Positions 1 through 7,601 of a stretch of 12,030 nucleotides of DNA are shown piece after piece. Both the position numbers and the translations under genes were made by a program. How positions within the stretch are numbered: the stretch's first letter is position 1; each line of letters begins with the position of its first letter. The notes beneath the pieces are model-generated. The model saw only the letters and a program-made list of their open reading frames with translations. It was not told the DNA's origin and made no database searches. Source of the DNA: JAJPJX01 sp964568355 (GTDB lineage: Bacteria > Acidobacteriota > Terriglobia > Bryobacterales > Bryobacteraceae); assembly GCA_964568355.1 (NCBI GenBank), contig CAZMRK010000376.1:1-12030 (forward strand). The letters are read 5' to 3'.

Positions 1-1041
1 GAAGGCGCGCAGGCCGAAGTAGCGGGTCAGGAGGTAGGGCGTGACGTCGGCTTCACCGCCCATGCCCAGGCCGATCAGTGCGGCGGCGAGCGAGCCTATG
101 AACAGAGAATTTGCGGTGGAGAGGAGAAAGACGCCCAGGGCCGCCAGGGTGAGCAGGCAGAAGGCTACGCGGGGCGCGAAGAAACGGTCGAGGAGCCAGC
201 CGGTGACGAGGCGGCCTAGCAGGCTGGCGCCGCCCAGGACGGAAAGCGCGATGGCGGCGGAGGCGGCGGGGATGCCGCAGTCGGTGAGCAGGGCGGAGAG
301 GTGGGTGAGTGCCCCGTTCTGGCTGATGGAGCCGAGGAACAGGACGACGACGAGGATCCAGAAGGCGCGGGAGCGGAGACCCTGGCCGAGCGAGGCTCCG
401 GAACTGGCTGTTTCGTGGGGGCGGCGGGCGCCCGGTTTCTCGCGCACGAAGGCTCCGACGACGGGCAAGCCGATGATCAGGACCATGGAGCCTAGAAGAA
501 GGCAGGCGGTGCGCCATCCGAAGCTTCGGATGAGGGCCTGGGCGATGGGCGGCAGGACCATGGCCCCGACGGCTCCGCCGGTCATGACGATGCCGAAAGC
601 GGTGCCCCGGCGGCGTTCAAACCAAGTGGAGATGGAGCGGGAATAGGCCAGTTGGGCGGTGCCATTGCCCACCATGCCGAGCACGATGAAGGTGGCGTAG
701 AGGTGCCAGATGTTCGCGGTGAGCAGCGAGAGCGAGGCGAAAGCACAGCCGAAGACGGTGAGGCAGGGCAGAATGATGCGGCGCGGGCCGTAACGATCGA
801 GCAGGTGGCCGAGGGCGGGGGAGCAGAGGGCGACCGTCATGGCGGCGAATCCGAAAGCGGAGGAGACGGCCTGGCGGGACCAGTTGAACTGTTCGGCGAA
901 GGGCTTCAGAAAGACGCCGAAGGTGTAGACGAACAGGGAAGCGAAGCTGACGAAGACCCCGATGCCTGAAGCGATGGCAACGCGCCAGCCGGGATAGGCG
1001 GGGGCTTCTTCGGTGAGCAGGATGGAGTGCTCCGAGTGCAA
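1..1041 (-). CDS. MFS transporter, MCT/OFA-like, 3' end outside window
   Basis: A multi-pass inner-membrane carrier of the major facilitator superfamily; substrate unknown. 347 codons are visible, so roughly the last 50-90 residues of a typical 400-430-residue protein are missing. The motif between TM2 and TM3 is seen as GHLLDRYGPRR (residues 78-88) and is repeated in the second half as GRLVTGWLLDRF (276-287), the hallmark of the two six-helix halves. SFGWRTACLLLG (about 172-183) matches the GWR segment common in monocarboxylate and oxalate/formate-type carriers. A charged linker near 200-212 separates the halves. The visible end reads GGEADVTPYLLTRYFGLRAF, typical of the TM10 loop in this group. 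The start is uncertain: an in-frame TAG lies about 50 bases upstream and no ATG follows it. Candidates are TTG at 1041 without a Shine-Dalgarno, or CTG at 1020, which has GGAG 9 bases upstream (1030-1033). The gene lies in the same direction as the addBA-like pair but 364 bp beyond it, so it is probably a separate unit. Confidence 0.85.
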   Translation of the reverse strand, partial: MHSEHSILLTEEAPAYPGWRVAIASGIGVFVSFASLFVYTFGVFLKPFAEQFNWSRQAVSSAFGFAAMTVALCSPALGHLLDRYGPRRIILPCLTVFGCAFASLSLLTANIWHLYATFIVLGMVGNGTAQLAYSRSISTWFERRRGTAFGIVMTGGAVGAMVLPPIAQALIRSFGWRTACLLLGSMVLIIGLPVVGAFVREKPGARRPHETASSGASLGQGLRSRAFWILVVVLFLGSISQNGALTHLSALLTDCGIPAASAAIALSVLGGASLLGRLVTGWLLDRFFAPRVAFCLLTLAALGVFLLSTANSLFIGSLAAALIGLGMGGEADVTPYLLTRYFGLRAF

Positions 1042-1204
1042 TGGGATCGATGGTAACGGAGGAGGGGAGGGGCGGACAATAGTGGGAATGTACTAGTGTT
1101 CCTGAGTAGCTCCTGCATGATCCACGGGGGGACCGCCCCACAGCTTGAGACCGCAGGGGTGGAAGGTATTGTCGATGGAGTAGAGTCCGCATATTCTCGG
1201 AACT

Positions 1205-1235
1205 CTTGCGCGCTACTGATCGCGCGGCGCGCAAG
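1205..1235. repeat. 9-bp perfect inverted repeat
   Basis: CTTGCGCGC (1205-1213) and GCGCGCAAG (1227-1235) are perfect reverse complements with a 13-base loop, giving a strong GC-rich stem. There is no T-tract on either side, so it is not a standard intrinsic terminator. It sits 61 bp from the 43-bp repeat. It could be another palindromic repeat family, a rho-linked 3'-end stabiliser for the AddA-like mRNA, or a site in the 5' region of the MFS gene. Confidence 0.5.
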
Positions 1236-1295
1236 ATGCAGGTGAACTCGCCCAGCGGGGAGTGGCGGCGGTTTGGCCGGAGGAATGGAGATGGC

Positions 1296-1338
1296 GTCGA
1301 CAGGAGTGTCGACGCGGCACGATGAATCGTGCGCTACG
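1296..1338 (+). repeat. 43-bp double-hairpin repeat, copy 1
   Basis: Two adjacent palindromes. The first is GTCGACAGGAGTGTCGAC (1296-1313), a 7-bp stem GTCGACA/TGTCGAC with loop GGAG. The second is GCACGA-TGAA-TCGTGC (1317-1332), a 6-bp stem with loop TGAA. It ends with CGCTACG. The same layout, with identical first hairpin, loop and end, recurs in the same orientation at 10707-10749. Both copies lie just beyond the stop codons of genes. The form is that of REP-like non-coding repeats. No RAYT-type transposase is present in the window. Confidence 0.8.
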
Positions 1339-1384
1339 TTCGGTGTGATTCGGCCCTGTTGAACGAAGACGGAATGAAGGGCGC

Positions 1385-1405
1385 CCGCGCAGTCAGTCGG
1401 CGCGG
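1385..1405 (-). terminator. Hairpin immediately after the AddA-like stop codon
   Basis: On the minus strand the TAA of the AddA-like gene is followed at once by CCGCGC, a 9-base loop and GCGCGG (arms 1400-1405 and 1385-1390). The position fits a 3'-end structure of the addBA-like mRNA. There is no U-tract after it, so it may act only with Rho or as an mRNA stabiliser. Confidence 0.35.
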
Positions 1406-4400
1406 TTAAGATGGGCGTTGACGCGAGTGCGGGAGTTCGCGCCAGGCGGTGAGCAGGGGGAAATAGAGGGCCAGGCGGATTGGCCGATTTTCCAGCTCCT
1501 GGAATAGCGCCGCGTAGTCGCTTAGTTGCGCTTGATAGCGATCCTGCTCGGCGTCCAGAAAGGCTTCGATGTTTGCTCCCTGGTGCGATCCTGTTTTGTA
1601 ATCGATGATCCAGCGGGTTCCCGCTTCGTCTACAAAGGTCCGATCGATCACGCCGGCTACCAGCCGGCCGTTCACCAGGCCGGTCAGCGGATACTCGCAG
1701 CGTGCGCCGCTGTGCTCCCGGCTGAGAATCCATCTTCCGCGCGGATCGCTCAGAGTGGCGGCCAGCGCGCGCTCTACGTCCGCCGCCGCTCCGTCGAGCT
1801 CGCTCTCGGATACACCGAGCCCTGCCAGCGCCGCGCGTACCACCGCCGCGTCCCAGCGCTCCACGCCATCCCCGGCGATTTGCCGCAGCAGGCGGTGCAC
1901 TACCGTGCCGACATGCCGGCGCATCTCGCCCGCCCAATCGAAGGCCGGCTCCTCGCTTTCTTCCTCGATCTGCGGCGCGATCTTCCGCCGCCACACCACT
2001 GCCGCCGGAGCGTCCGGAAGCGTCCATGTAGCCGGCAGCCGGCGGATGGCCGTTTCCCGCGGCTCGCTCCGAGCCTCTGCCGCGGCCGCCTCGGCCCGCT
2101 CCGCAAATGCCGCGGTGTAAACGTCCTCCACCACCGGCCACAGCCGCGCCAGCAGCGAGCCTGACTCGGGATTCCCCATCGTCACCACACCATCCTTTTC
2201 CCGCAGCGGGACGTCGCCCAGCAGGTGCAGCTTCCGCCGCGCTCGCGTTGCGGCGACGTAGAGCAGCCTCACTGCTTCGTGCATTTCCTTCTGCTGTTCC
2301 ATCCGGCGCAGGTAGCGGCCGGTCTGATCGGATTCCATCCCCGCCGACTTGACTGGAGCCAACAGCAGCAGGCTGTCGCGCTCGCTTGTCGTGGTTTCGA
2401 GCCAGGCCAGCAGCCGCGCATCGTCCACCGGAGGAATCCGGCCCAGGCCGGGCACGATGACCGTGTCGAACTCCAGCCCCTTGGCCTTATGGATCGTCAA
2501 CACCTGGAGCGATTCGTCCGCCTCCAGGTCCGGAGCCGCGAACAGCCGCTCCACGCGCTCGGCCAGCACATGCGGATCCGGCGCCTCGCCGCCTTCTTCC
2601 ACCGCGTCCAGCAATTGAAAGAATCCGCGCGCATCTTCTTCATCGGTCCGGTTTCGCAGACACGCCGGACCGCCCAGCCGCACCCAGGTCCCCTCCACCC
2701 AGTTCCGCAGCGGCACGCGCCGAGTCAACTGCAGGCTCTCGGCGAGCACGCCGCGCACTCTTCGCAGGCGCGCCTGCCCGTCCGCGCTCAGCCGGCTTTC
2801 GTCCGCCATCAGCTCCCACACCGCGGCATACGGATTCGTTCCCGCCAGCGCGTCCAGGTCGGCCAGTGTCAGCCCGCACCAGGGCGCCCGCAGCACCGCC
2901 AGCCACGCCGTACGATCCCCGGCGTGCACCAGCGCGCGCGTCAGCGCCAGCAGATCCTGGATCAGGGAGCGCGCGCTCAGCTCATCGATCTCGATGGCCC
3001 GGTAGCGCAGCCCCGCCTCTTCCAGCACTCGCAGGATGCGCGGGAGGTGGGTGCGCGCCCGCGCCAGAATGGCCGTCTTTCCCCTTGGATGTTCCACGCG
3101 CGCGGCCCGCACCAGTTCCAGAACCAGGGCCGCCTCCGCCGCCGCATCCCGGCCGAACAGCGGATGCACTTCCACCGCGGCACCGCCCTCCATACCTTCG
3201 TCCGCGTGCTGGGCCACCGAGGGGCTGTAGGTCACCGCGCCGGTGGCGATCTCCTCACGCGATGGGAACACCTCCGCAAACGCCCGATTCACCCAATCCA
3301 CAATCCCCGCCTGCGAGCGGAAGTTCACCGTCAACCGCAGCGGTTCGAGCGCCACCGTTCCGATCCCCTCGCGCCGCGCCCGCAGGAACAATCCCACCTC
3401 CGCCTCGCGGAACCGGTAAATCGATTGCATCGGATCGCCGACCAGAAACAGCGTGCGCCCGTCTCCCGGCTCCCAGCCCGCGGTCAACAGCCGCAGCAGC
3501 CGGTATTGGCTCAGGGACGTATCCTGGAACTCGTCGACCAGCAGATGCTGGATGCGATAATCGAGCGCCAGGGCCAGGTCGGTCGGCTGCTCTTCGGTGC
3601 CCAATGCCAGGGAGGCCCGCAGCGCCACTTCCGCAAAGTCCACCACGCCGCGCTCCGCAAAGACCACTTGCAGCTCCGCTACGGCCACGGGCAGCAGTTC
3701 GAACAGCGCCTCCATGGCCCGCCACTGCCCGGCATCATAGGACGCGTCCGGCAGCCACTTCAATTTTTTCAGCGCCTCGCGGAACTCCTCGTGCCCGCGG
3801 CAGAATTCGCCGAGCATCTCTTCATAGCGGCGCTTGGCTTCTTTCTGATCCGATGGGAATCCCGTACGTACATCCGGCCTGGCGCGCCAATCCCCGTTCG
3901 CTTTCAGCAGCAGCGCCGCGATGCCTCGCCATACCGCGACGTCCTCCGGCCGTGTTCCGGGCAACTCCGTCATTTCGTGACAGGCCGCCAGATCGCTTTC
4001 CCGCCCCGAGTCCCGCAGGTTTGCCGCGGCAAAGCGCGCGAGGTCCAGCAGGTCGTCGGTCCACTCCGCCGGCACGCTCCGGCACAGGCCGGAAAGCTCT
4101 TCGCGGATCACCGCCCGCAGCGCACTTTCCAGTTCTTCGCGAGCGGTCCCCCGCATCACGTGCCGCAGCCACTGGTCGCGGCGCGCCAGCATGCCCACCA
4201 GCAGCTCTGTCAGCGCCGGCACCTGGTTGTCCAGCCGCTCCAGCAGCACCACCAGTGGATCCGGCAGCCGCGCCACCAGGTTCCGGGCCGCCTCCCGATA
4301 CAGCTCCTCCGCCTGCTCGGTGACCTGTGGCTGCGCTCCGAATCGCGAGAGCCACGGCATCTGCCGCGTGATCGAGGTGCAGAGCGCGTCAATCGTCTGG

Positions 4401-4771
4401 ACCCGCAGGCGCGCCGGATGGTCGCGCAGATCCCAGCGCCGCTCCCGGTCGCGTTCGAGCACCGCCGCCGCCAGGTCCCACGTCAAGGCTTCGTGGGAGG
4501 AGTCCGGCCTCGCCTCGCCGGCCGCCCGCGCCAGGGCCTCCAGCACGCGGGTACGCATCTCCGCGGCAGCCTTCACCGTGAAGGTGATCGCCACCACTGC
4601 TTCGGGAGCCTCCACCAGCGCGAGCAGCTTCAGATAGCGCTGGATCAGCAGCTCCGTCTTGCCCGATCCCGCCGGCGCATCCACCAGGAAGGACTGCGCC
4701 GCATCGAGCGCGCGCTCGCGCTGGCCCGCATCCGCGGGCTGCGTCTCTTCAAAAGGCCGCGCTAATCCCAA
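1406..4771 (-). CDS. addA: AddA-like UvrD/RecB-family helicase-nuclease
   Basis: ATP-driven 3'-5' DNA helicase with a C-terminal nuclease, the motor subunit of an AddAB-type double-strand-break resection complex that prepares ends for RecA. About 1121 residues, close to the roughly 1150-1240 usual for AddA. SF1A motifs in order: Walker A DAPAGSGKT (31-39), Ia AITFTVKAAAEMRTR (61-75), II LLVDEFQDTS (410-419), III GDPMQSIYRF (445-454), IV TVNFRSQ (481-487), V LTIHKAKGLEFD (758-769), VI LLYVAATRARRKL (836-848). The C-terminal RecB-like nuclease has H959, D1043 in VIDRTF, the DYK triad at 1057-1059 and QLSDY (1082-1086), so it looks catalytically intact. I chose the TTG at 4771 because GGAGGA lies 6 bases upstream and the open frame before it has no family-like sequence. 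The gene overlaps the AddB-like gene by 10 bp, implying coupled translation and fixed stoichiometry. In some proteobacteria the helicase paired with this AddB variant is annotated simply as a UvrD-like helicase. Confidence 0.9.
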   Translation of the reverse strand: MGLARPFEETQPADAGQRERALDAAQSFLVDAPAGSGKTELLIQRYLKLLALVEAPEAVVAITFTVKAAAEMRTRVLEALARAAGEARPDSSHEALTWDLAAAVLERDRERRWDLRDHPARLRVQTIDALCTSITRQMPWLSRFGAQPQVTEQAEELYREAARNLVARLPDPLVVLLERLDNQVPALTELLVGMLARRDQWLRHVMRGTAREELESALRAVIREELSGLCRSVPAEWTDDLLDLARFAAANLRDSGRESDLAACHEMTELPGTRPEDVAVWRGIAALLLKANGDWRARPDVRTGFPSDQKEAKRRYEEMLGEFCRGHEEFREALKKLKWLPDASYDAGQWRAMEALFELLPVAVAELQVVFAERGVVDFAEVALRASLALGTEEQPTDLALALDYRIQHLLVDEFQDTSLSQYRLLRLLTAGWEPGDGRTLFLVGDPMQSIYRFREAEVGLFLRARREGIGTVALEPLRLTVNFRSQAGIVDWVNRAFAEVFPSREEIATGAVTYSPSVAQHADEGMEGGAAVEVHPLFGRDAAAEAALVLELVRAARVEHPRGKTAILARARTHLPRILRVLEEAGLRYRAIEIDELSARSLIQDLLALTRALVHAGDRTAWLAVLRAPWCGLTLADLDALAGTNPYAAVWELMADESRLSADGQARLRRVRGVLAESLQLTRRVPLRNWVEGTWVRLGGPACLRNRTDEEDARGFFQLLDAVEEGGEAPDPHVLAERVERLFAAPDLEADESLQVLTIHKAKGLEFDTVIVPGLGRIPPVDDARLLAWLETTTSERDSLLLLAPVKSAGMESDQTGRYLRRMEQQKEMHEAVRLLYVAATRARRKLHLLGDVPLREKDGVVTMGNPESGSLLARLWPVVEDVYTAAFAERAEAAAAEARSEPRETAIRRLPATWTLPDAPAAVVWRRKIAPQIEEESEEPAFDWAGEMRRHVGTVVHRLLRQIAGDGVERWDAAVVRAALAGLGVSESELDGAAADVERALAATLSDPRGRWILSREHSGARCEYPLTGLVNGRLVAGVIDRTFVDEAGTRWIIDYKTGSHQGANIEAFLDAEQDRYQAQLSDYAALFQELENRPIRLALYFPLLTAWRELPHSRQRPS

Positions 4772-7398
4772 CGCCCGTCCTCCGCCACTTCCCGCACGCG
4801 GCACAGCGCCGTCAGCCGGCAGGTCTGGCAGGTCTTCAGACCGTTTTTCGGATCCACCTCCGCGCGCCCTTCGCGAAAGTCTCCAGCGAGCCTCGTCAAC
4901 ACGCGCCGCCACTCCGCTACCTGCTCCGCGAGCGGCGTCCCGGCGGCCTTCACCTTGGGCAGAATGCCCTCTTCCGCCGCGATCCCCCGGAAGCCCGATC
5001 CAGCGCTGCGCACCTTGGCGAACGCGGCCGCGGCGACTTCGCCCTCCTCGATCAGCGCATAGAGCGGCACTTGCGGCTCATCCGGGCGCTCGCCTTCCCA
5101 GGCCCGCTCGTCCGGATCGCCCGATTTGTAATCCAGGATCACCCGCCGCCCATCCTCCAGCTCGTCGACCCGGTCCACCTTGACCCGCACCTTGACCCCG
5201 CCGAGTTCCACTTCACGCTTCTCTTCCCGGGCCACCACGCGGAACGGCTGCCGATTGCCCTCGATCTCGAGCCATTCCAGCAGCAACGTTTCCAGGCGCG
5301 CCTGCTCCAGTTCGCGCAGCCGCGGGGACAGGCGCCGGCGGCCGCACTTCTCCGCAATGGCCGCGGCTACTGCCTCCCGCACCGCCCCGTCCCGCGCGCC
5401 GCCGCTCATCTCGCGCAGCCGCGCATGAGATTCCACCGCCGCCCACAGGCGCTCGAGCGCGATGTGCAGCAGCGTTCCGCGGAGCCGTGGGTCCAGCCCC
5501 GGCTCGGGATGCTCCAGCGGTCCCGCTCCCAGCCGCAACTCGGCGAAGGCGCGAAACGGACAGGCTGCCTGAAACTGAAACAGCCGCGCCCCACCGCGGC
5601 TCCAGGTTTCGCCAGGCACGGCCGGAGCGGCCCGATCGCTTAAGCTTTCGGTGCTTCCCGCCTGGCGCACCCGTTCCGCGAACGTCTCCGCCGGAGCCAT
5701 TTCGAGCAGCTCCGCCATCACCTGCGGCAGGCGCGCTACCAGCGGGCTCGGCCGCAGATCCCGGTCGCCTTCGCGCCGCGGCCAGCTCACCACCGCCCGC
5801 GGAGCGCTGGCCAGCAGGCGCTCCGTTACCCGCCGCGCAAATGCCAGCTCGCGCTCGGCCGAGGCGTGCGGCAGTCCCAGACGCCGCTGCAACGCCAAAG
5901 GGAGAAACGGATTCGGACCCGGCGGCTCCGGCCACGCTTCGTCATGCATCCCCATGACCCATAACTCGTCGAAGCGCATGCCCGATGCCTCGAAAACGCC
6001 CAGCACCTGCACCGGAGCGTCCTGCTGCAAAGGCTGGAACTGTGTTTCGGCCGCGCGCGCCCGCAGGCGGCCCGCCGCCTGGCCCAGCGTGACCGGGCCC
6101 AGCACCCCATCCAGGCCAGCGAGGCCGGCCAGCAATTGCCGCCAGCGCTGCGCCGTCTGATATTCCACGCTGTCCAGCACCCGATCGCCCGGCCATCCGA
6201 CCGCCTCCAGGAGCTCCGAAATCGCCGCCGCCCAGCGGCTCGGCCGCTGCCGCTCGGGCAGTCCGCGCCGCCGCTCGCGCCAGGCTTCCAGGCCGGCGGC
6301 GAATCGAGGACAGAAGCAGCCCTTCTGTTCCCGCGCCAGTTCGATCAGTGCCTTGATCTCGATCCCGGTATCCCCCAGCGCCGCCACCCGCGCATCCAGC
6401 AGCGCGCGCGCCGTCCACTCCGGGCTTGCACCGCGCAAGAAGGGCGACCGCAGCAGCCGGCTCGCCGTTTCCACCGGCACGGCCTCCGGGGCCATCTCCA
6501 GGATCCGCAGCGCCGTCGATATCAGCGGATACTCCACCAGCGGCACGCCGAAGGAGATGTTGTAGCAGCTTCGGCGCGGGTCCACGAACATCTCGCCCGG
6601 ATACATCACCTCTCGAAAGATCCGGTCCACGACGGGCCGCACGCGCGCCAGATCCGGCACGATCACGCCGATCCGCTCCGAGCCCTGCTCCAGCAGCCGC
6701 CGCGCCCAGCGTGCCGCCGCGCGGATCTCCTCTTCGGTCCCGGCCAGGTCGGCCAGCACGGCCCGGATCCTGCCGCTGGCTCCGTCGGCCTGCTGAACCT
6801 GGCAGCCGGCGTTTCGCAAGGCTGCCCACAGATCTTTCTGCCGCGGGGTAAACTCGTCAAACCCGATCAGCAGCAGGCGGTTCGGCGCTCGCAGCGCACC
6901 GGCTCGGAAATGCGCCGCCACCGCTTCGGGGAGGCGGGCCTGGTCCAGCCAGCCCTCGCGCTCGCAGCGTGCCTGAAAGCCGGCCGCCCAGCGCAGAAAA
7001 GCCCGGGTCTCATCATTCCATTGCCATTCTTCGGCCTGGAAATCCAGCTTCCAGGATTGGGCCAGTTCCCAGGCTGCCGCGGCCTGTCGCGCGGTCGCCG
7101 CTACCTGCAGCAGCGGGTGCCCCTCCGGATCCTCCGCGATGGCCCTCTCCCAGGCGGCTCCCGCCTGCTCCGCACTCAGCAGCGCCGGCGGAGCCTGGGC
7201 TCCGCTGTACAACGCGTCCTCCCAGCAGCGCCCGACCCAGGCGCCCCAGGGGAGGATCTCCGGGGTTCGCCAGGCGTTCCAGCCGATCTCCCGCTGGCGC
7301 TCGGCGTAGGCATGGCGCAGCGACCGCGCCACGCGGTTATTCGCCGTCAGGACCACGGCGCCGGATTCCACGGCCGAGAAGACATTCGCCAGATTCAT
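4762..7398 (-). CDS. addB: AddB-like nuclease subunit with Fe-S cysteines and no Walker A (probable DNA repair protein family)
   Basis: Partner subunit of the AddA-like helicase. About 878 residues, matching the roughly 900-residue probable DNA repair protein family (TIGR03623-type) rather than the 1000-1160 of classical AddB. The N-terminus reads VVLTANNRVARSLRHAY (residues 15-31) where a nucleotide-binding loop would sit; the GxGKS/T signature is absent, so the helicase core is probably inactive. Helicase-derived relics remain: LLLIGFDEFTP (175-185) and VLGVFEASGMRFDELWVMGMHDEAWP-like motif V (about 465-490). The C-terminal nuclease has H645 in GTLLHIALE, D742, ILDYKSG (754-760, D756 and K758) and QVPLY (776-780). 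C613 in ACPFRAF and C857, C860, C866 (C-x2-C-x5-C) reproduce the AddB pattern of one distant plus three C-terminal cysteines holding a 4Fe-4S staple. The ATG at 7398 was preferred to TTG 7404 and GTG 7401 because GGAAG lies 7 bases upstream. It is first in the operon and transcribed divergently from the HET-C-like gene. Confidence 0.88.
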   Translation of the reverse strand: MNLANVFSAVESGAVVLTANNRVARSLRHAYAERQREIGWNAWRTPEILPWGAWVGRCWEDALYSGAQAPPALLSAEQAGAAWERAIAEDPEGHPLLQVAATARQAAAAWELAQSWKLDFQAEEWQWNDETRAFLRWAAGFQARCEREGWLDQARLPEAVAAHFRAGALRAPNRLLLIGFDEFTPRQKDLWAALRNAGCQVQQADGASGRIRAVLADLAGTEEEIRAAARWARRLLEQGSERIGVIVPDLARVRPVVDRIFREVMYPGEMFVDPRRSCYNISFGVPLVEYPLISTALRILEMAPEAVPVETASRLLRSPFLRGASPEWTARALLDARVAALGDTGIEIKALIELAREQKGCFCPRFAAGLEAWRERRRGLPERQRPSRWAAAISELLEAVGWPGDRVLDSVEYQTAQRWRQLLAGLAGLDGVLGPVTLGQAAGRLRARAAETQFQPLQQDAPVQVLGVFEASGMRFDELWVMGMHDEAWPEPPGPNPFLPLALQRRLGLPHASAERELAFARRVTERLLASAPRAVVSWPRREGDRDLRPSPLVARLPQVMAELLEMAPAETFAERVRQAGSTESLSDRAAPAVPGETWSRGGARLFQFQAACPFRAFAELRLGAGPLEHPEPGLDPRLRGTLLHIALERLWAAVESHARLREMSGGARDGAVREAVAAAIAEKCGRRRLSPRLRELEQARLETLLLEWLEIEGNRQPFRVVAREEKREVELGGVKVRVKVDRVDELEDGRRVILDYKSGDPDERAWEGERPDEPQVPLYALIEEGEVAAAAFAKVRSAGSGFRGIAAEEGILPKVKAAGTPLAEQVAEWRRVLTRLAGDFREGRAEVDPKNGLKTCQTCRLTALCRVREVAEDGRWD
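4769..4783 (-). promoter_or_regulatory. Ribosome site and TTG start of the AddA-like gene inside the AddB-like gene
   Basis: On the minus strand GGAGGA (4783-4778) is followed by 6 bases and TTG (4771-4769). The AddB-like TAG stop is at 4764-4762, so ribosomes ending on the first gene are already at the start site of the second. This decides the AddA-like start and supports translational coupling. Confidence 0.7.
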
Positions 7399-7499
7399 CA
7401 CCAAGCTTCCAGTATCCGCCAGCGCCGGCCACGGCTGGTCCGGTTGCCGGAAGGGTGCACAAAGTTAGAATTTCACTCAATTAAGCGCTACATAATTGT

Positions 7500-7530
7500 C
7501 AAATATCCCAAATATTTTCCTGAATATTTG
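7500..7530. promoter_or_regulatory. Putative operator: CAAATAT half-sites upstream of the -35
   Basis: CAAATATT (7509-7516) and AATATTTG (7523-7530) form a perfect 8-bp inverted repeat around a 6-base spacer, and a further direct half-site CAAATAT lies at 7500-7506. The block ends two bases before the -35 of the rightward promoter. On the minus strand it overlaps a TTGACA (7502-7497) that could be a -35 for the addBA-like operon, although no good -10 follows. The AT-rich tract stands out from the GC-rich surroundings. It could be a repressor/activator site or an UP-like element; the cognate regulator is not in the window. Confidence 0.5.
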
Positions 7531-7532
7531 CA

Positions 7533-7561
7533 TTGACCAGCCTTCGCCCGGATGCTATGAT
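7533..7561 (+). promoter_or_regulatory. Sigma-70-type promoter for the HET-C-like / AmiE-NamZ unit
   Basis: TTGACC (7533-7538), a 17-bp spacer and TATGAT (7556-7561) each differ by one base from TTGACA and TATAAT, with ideal spacing. Transcription would begin near 7568, leaving a leader of about 225 bases before the HET-C-like start codon. It is the best promoter-like match I found in the window. Confidence 0.7.
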
Positions 7562-7601
7562 CCCCTGTATATTCCCCCGAATTTCGGGTGGAGGCAGGCT
7601 C

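Larger units (their letters stand above)
1042..1405. other. Hairpin-rich intergenic region between the AddA-like and MFS genes
   Basis: 364 bp with no gene I can support. It holds a 6-bp hairpin directly after the AddA-like stop, the 43-bp double-hairpin repeat (1296-1338), a 9-bp inverted repeat (1205-1235), and a short GGGG/CCCC stem near 1126-1139. The MFS promoter should lie here on the minus strand, but I see no convincing -35/-10 pair. Short open frames cross the region on both strands. They have no ribosome site and no recognisable family. Confidence 0.6.

Noticed and set aside
1170..1322. Plus-strand open frame reading through MQVNSPSGEWRRFGRR and ending in repeat copy 1 at TGA 1322-1324
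   Set aside because: Considered as a gene remnant. Short, no ribosome site, no recognisable family, and its end is made by the repeat; kept as intergenic.
906..2141. Long minus-strand open frame overlapping the AddA-like 3' end and the MFS 5' end
   Set aside because: Its translation is Arg/Gly/Pro-rich with no motifs; the overlapped frames carry clear helicase-nuclease and MFS motifs.
2225..4765. 846-codon plus-strand open frame opposite the AddA-like gene
   Set aside because: Antisense shadow typical of GC-rich DNA; His/Arg/Gln-rich and lacks any domain, while the opposite strand has all SF1A motifs in order.
6136..7536. 466-codon plus-strand open frame opposite the AddB-like gene
   Set aside because: Same kind of shadow; no ribosome site, no domain, and it runs through the divergent promoter region.
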